In this document: piece after piece, positions 61,936 through 64,000 of the stretch
Layout: every line of letters starts with the position of its first letter
Position numbering within the stretch: position 1 is the first letter of the stretch
Assembly (NCBI GenBank): GCA_946811185.2
Contig: OX328096.1
Span: forward strand, 65,494,845-65,558,844
Reading direction: 5' to 3'
DNA from: Hippopus hippopus
Taxonomy: Eukaryota; Mollusca; Bivalvia; Cardiida; Cardiidae
Length of the DNA: 64,000 bases
Program-made: the position numbers and the translations under genes
The notes under the pieces: generated by a model
Told to the model about the DNA's origin: nothing
Databases searched by the model: none
What the model saw: the letters and a program-made list of their open reading frames with translations, nothing else

Positions 61936-62174
61936 AGGAGATATCTTTCTCCCAAAAATACCTTTGAAATAGCAAAATTTGGGTTTTAACTATTGGCGTG
62001 AAAGTCTCATGTTAGTTATTTAGCAGGACAAGTGTTAATATGGTATTACCGTAAACTTAATCTTAAATTGTGAAATATTTAGTGTTTCAATTATTAGAAA
62101 TTAGTATGTTAATGTGTCAAGAAACTTGCCAAGTTCTATTATGCTACATACATGATTTACTGTTTTATGGAGAC

Positions 62175-62473
62175 TTAACCCTTTACCACACAATGCCAAC
62201 TTTTAATGACTCTAGGTCATATTACTGCAGTCATTGCACCAACACATTAGTTTCCTGGCTTTCTAACAAAAGTACTGACACAACTTTCTTTCCAAGTCAA
62301 GGACTACTTTTTTCACATGCATCAGAGATGAGAGGTGAGAATTTGCTGTAAAGAAAGTTTGCCTCAACGGGTATCAAACTCGCAACCACCAGGTAAAGAG
62401 TAAGATAAGCTAACCACTGGGCTACCCGATAGGATCAGACGTTAAAAGTCTGGATTGTGAGGTAAAGGGTTAA
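62175..62473. mobile_element. HP230 ends enclosing a SINE
   Basis: TTAACCCTTTACCACACAAT GCCAACTTTTAATGACTCT at left and GACGTTAAAAGTCTGGATTG TGAGGTAAAGGGTTAA at right: both are the same HP230 end, inverted. The usual hairpin and the other end are missing; the interior is the reverse S2 SINE. Confidence 0.8.
62215..62428 (-). repeat. tRNA-headed SINE, S2 family, inside HP230 ends
   Basis: Minus strand: GGGTAGCCCAGTGGTTAGCT (A box), GGTTGCGAGTTTGATACCCG (B box), then CTCTGATGCATGTGAAAAAA GTAG..TTGGAAAGAAA as in 58255-58485. Confidence 0.8.
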
Positions 62474-62532
62474 ATTCATTAGATAAAAATGATACCTGTT
62501 GAATATTATGGTAAAAAATAACAACCACCAGG

Positions 62533-62744
62533 CTTAACTTTTACCGTAAGACAAAATTTTACACTTGTCCAAACTGAAAACATTTGCAGAAGACATACTA
62601 AATGAAACTCAAATAACAGGATTTGTCTTTGACAGGGCAAAAAATACTGTAGGTAAAGGAGAAATCCTTTTTCTCACAATGTTTTCAAAGGCCTTTCCTG
62701 CAGTTAAGTCATTAAAGTTCGGAATTGCATGGTAAAGGGTAAAA
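62533..62744 (-). mobile_element. HP230 copy (B)
   Basis: TTAACTTTTACCGTAAGACA to GCATGGTAAAGGGTAAAA; hairpin mostly lost (GGAGAAATCC). Confidence 0.78.
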
Positions 62745-62814
62745 TTCATTGGACAATAATAATACTTTTTGAAAATTGTGGTAAACAATAAAAATGATCA
62801 GGCTTAACAATTGA

Positions 62815-62950
62815 TGTGGCTGTGAGGTAGAGGTGTCCATGGTTGTGAGGAAGAGCATCCGCCTCGAAATCATAAGGTCCCAAGTTTGAGACCTGGAAGC
62901 GGGTTTCAACTTTGGGATTGTTCATTGGCCCACACATATGGTGTAAGTAT
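62815..62950 (+). repeat. tRNA-like SINE fragment
   Basis: GTGGCTGTGAGGTAGAGGTG, then GGTCCCAAGTTTGAGACCTG as B box and a short body ending CACACATATGGTGTAAGTA. Confidence 0.55.
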
Positions 62951-63139
62951 TGGAGTAGTTCCCAGAAAGCAGAATCAAGACAGATTAGTAAAAGTTGTAA
63001 AATAAATATGTTTAAATTAAACTATACTAACAATTTGATGTTTTTGGGTTTTACTGAGAAATGACAAAATTGTTTTCTTGAAAACAAGAACATGTTACTG
63101 GCTCAAGACTCGCATACACCTATTCAAATGTAAACAGAA

Positions 63140-63345
63140 AAAATGTAGCATTAATGACCCTGAGGGAGAAGGCTTTTGAAAACATTGTGGAAAAGGACAA
63201 AATGTTGGTATCCAGCATTTTCTCCTTTTTCCTCATTGCTTTTACCCTTTCAGAGACAATGACATCATTTTATTCATGTTTACTTGTCATCTTCAAATGC
63301 TATCATTTTCTAGCAGTCTGGAATTTAGTTTGGTAAAGGCAATCA
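63140..63345 (+). repeat. HP230 copy (A), left end lost
   Basis: TTAATGACCCTGAGGGAGAA GGCTTTTGAAAACATTG, hairpin GTTGGTATCCAGC, right end AGTTTGGTAAAGGC. Confidence 0.75.
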
Positions 63346-63467
63346 CTGAAACAGACAAAATATTTTGGAATAGCATAGCAGGGGTTGTGATGCTCATATG
63401 AGAAAAAGAAACCTCATTCTCTATTGTATATACTGTTCTGGTCCTTTACACATGTACTCAAACTCCA

Positions 63468-63615
63468 CTGAAAATTGAACTTTGTTTTTGGAAAGAGTAT
63501 AAAACATTGTGGGAAAAGGAGAAAATGCTGGTTACCAGCATTTTCTCCTTTTCTCTCATTGTTTTCAAATGCTTTCCTCCTCAGGGTCATTAAAACTCGA
63601 GATTGTGTGGCAACG
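63468..63615 (-). repeat. HP230 copy (B), left end lost
   Basis: Perfect hairpin centre (GGAGAAAATGCTGGTTACCA) and CTCAGGGTCATTAAAACTCG AGATTGTGTGGCAACGAGC. Confidence 0.8.
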
Positions 63616-63639
63616 AGCTACATACATGTAATTTGAGGC

Positions 63640-63785
63640 CATTTTCCAGAACGACTCTAAGTGTGGTTCTACTTCTGCATTACAATACTAACCTTCTGGT
63701 TGGTATGGATGTTTTTTCTCAGGCAATGAGAAGGTTCATGAACTTCAGACTTAATTATGCTTGGTGAAAATGGCCCCTGTATACA
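63640..63785. repeat. Imperfect palindromic repeat
   Basis: GGCCATTTTCCAGAACGA at left and GGTGAAAATGGCC at right, with ACTAACCTTCTGGTTGGTAT in the middle; a possible MITE. Confidence 0.5.
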
Positions 63786-64000
63786 CTAATAATTTGAATA
63801 ATTTTTGGTCCCTCTTAAATTCTGCACATCTATGCCTTCAGCCAAAGCTCTATTATACACGCAAACACTTAGGCATCTATAACAAAAGACAAAGAGTGTT
63901 CCAAAAATAATGTCCTTCTGTGCATTTTCTTGTGGAAATTGTGCTGTGCGCACTCAAACTCACCATGTTTCAATAGATCACTGAAGCATAACACAGATAA
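63786..64000. other. No recognised feature at the right edge
   Basis: AT-rich sequence with no exon or repeat match seen. Confidence 0.4.

Overview
This 64 kb window is animal nuclear DNA. It holds short exons with GT-AG introns, AT-rich introns and dense non-autonomous transposon remnants. The repeat families (elements carrying 145-166 bp satellite cores between conserved hairpin ends, and tRNA-headed SINEs) are of the kind common in molluscs, most likely a bivalve. That placement is an inference from repeat style and protein similarity; no taxonomic marker is present.

Three genes can be read. (1) EIF3L, minus strand, 709-30000: eight coding exons for the first 202 residues of translation initiation factor 3 subunit L. 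The C-terminal PCI half lies beyond the left edge. The proposed first exon encodes only nine residues and is separated from exon 2 by a 20 kb intron. (2) ZDHHC6, plus strand, 34485-50203: eight exons giving a complete 394-residue ER palmitoyltransferase with a DHHC zinc-binding domain, four membrane segments, an SH3-like tail and a C-terminal KKDN. EIF3L and ZDHHC6 are divergently transcribed with 4.5 kb between their start codons. (3) A small unrecognised secreted protein of 77 residues, minus strand, 57804-59746: two exons, a signal peptide and a TATA box upstream. No pathway linking the three is evident.

Most of the rest is repeats. The dominant family, here called HP230, is a MITE of about 230 bp with ends TTAACCCTTTACCA...TGGTAAAGGGTTAA (piggyBac-like, TTAA target) and a central near-perfect palindrome of about 67 nt. 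There are more than 50 full or partial copies in both orientations. Orientation A begins with the CACACAATCC... end; orientation B is its reverse. A second superfamily (called HEL here) shares a TTTTAGCT end and a hairpin-TCTTGTT end (AACAAGA on the other strand) and carries different tandem cores: 145 bp at 55896-57530, 158 bp at 22880-24813, and about 165 bp at 11366-12633, 16219-17560 and 51811-53267. Another array element (47239-49715) carries 156 bp and 160-162 bp units. There is also a 290 bp family called K, a 250 bp TIR MITE called T2, a hairpin family called T3, several SINEs, two elements with CAGGGTTCA ends, a hAT-like element and a pogo-like element.

Insertions nest inside one another: HP230 copies are interrupted by other HP230, HEL, the array element, a palindromic MITE and a SINE, so relative ages can be read. 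The most interesting signals are the HP230 hairpin amplification, the shared ends with exchangeable satellite cores, and nuclear-receptor-like direct repeats (DR2, DR1) recurring at exact satellite periods.

Layout: 1-30000 EIF3L and its repeat-filled introns; 30000-34485 intergenic with SINEs and foldbacks; 34485-50203 ZDHHC6; 50204-57800 repeats; 57804-59860 small secreted gene; 59860-64000 repeats.
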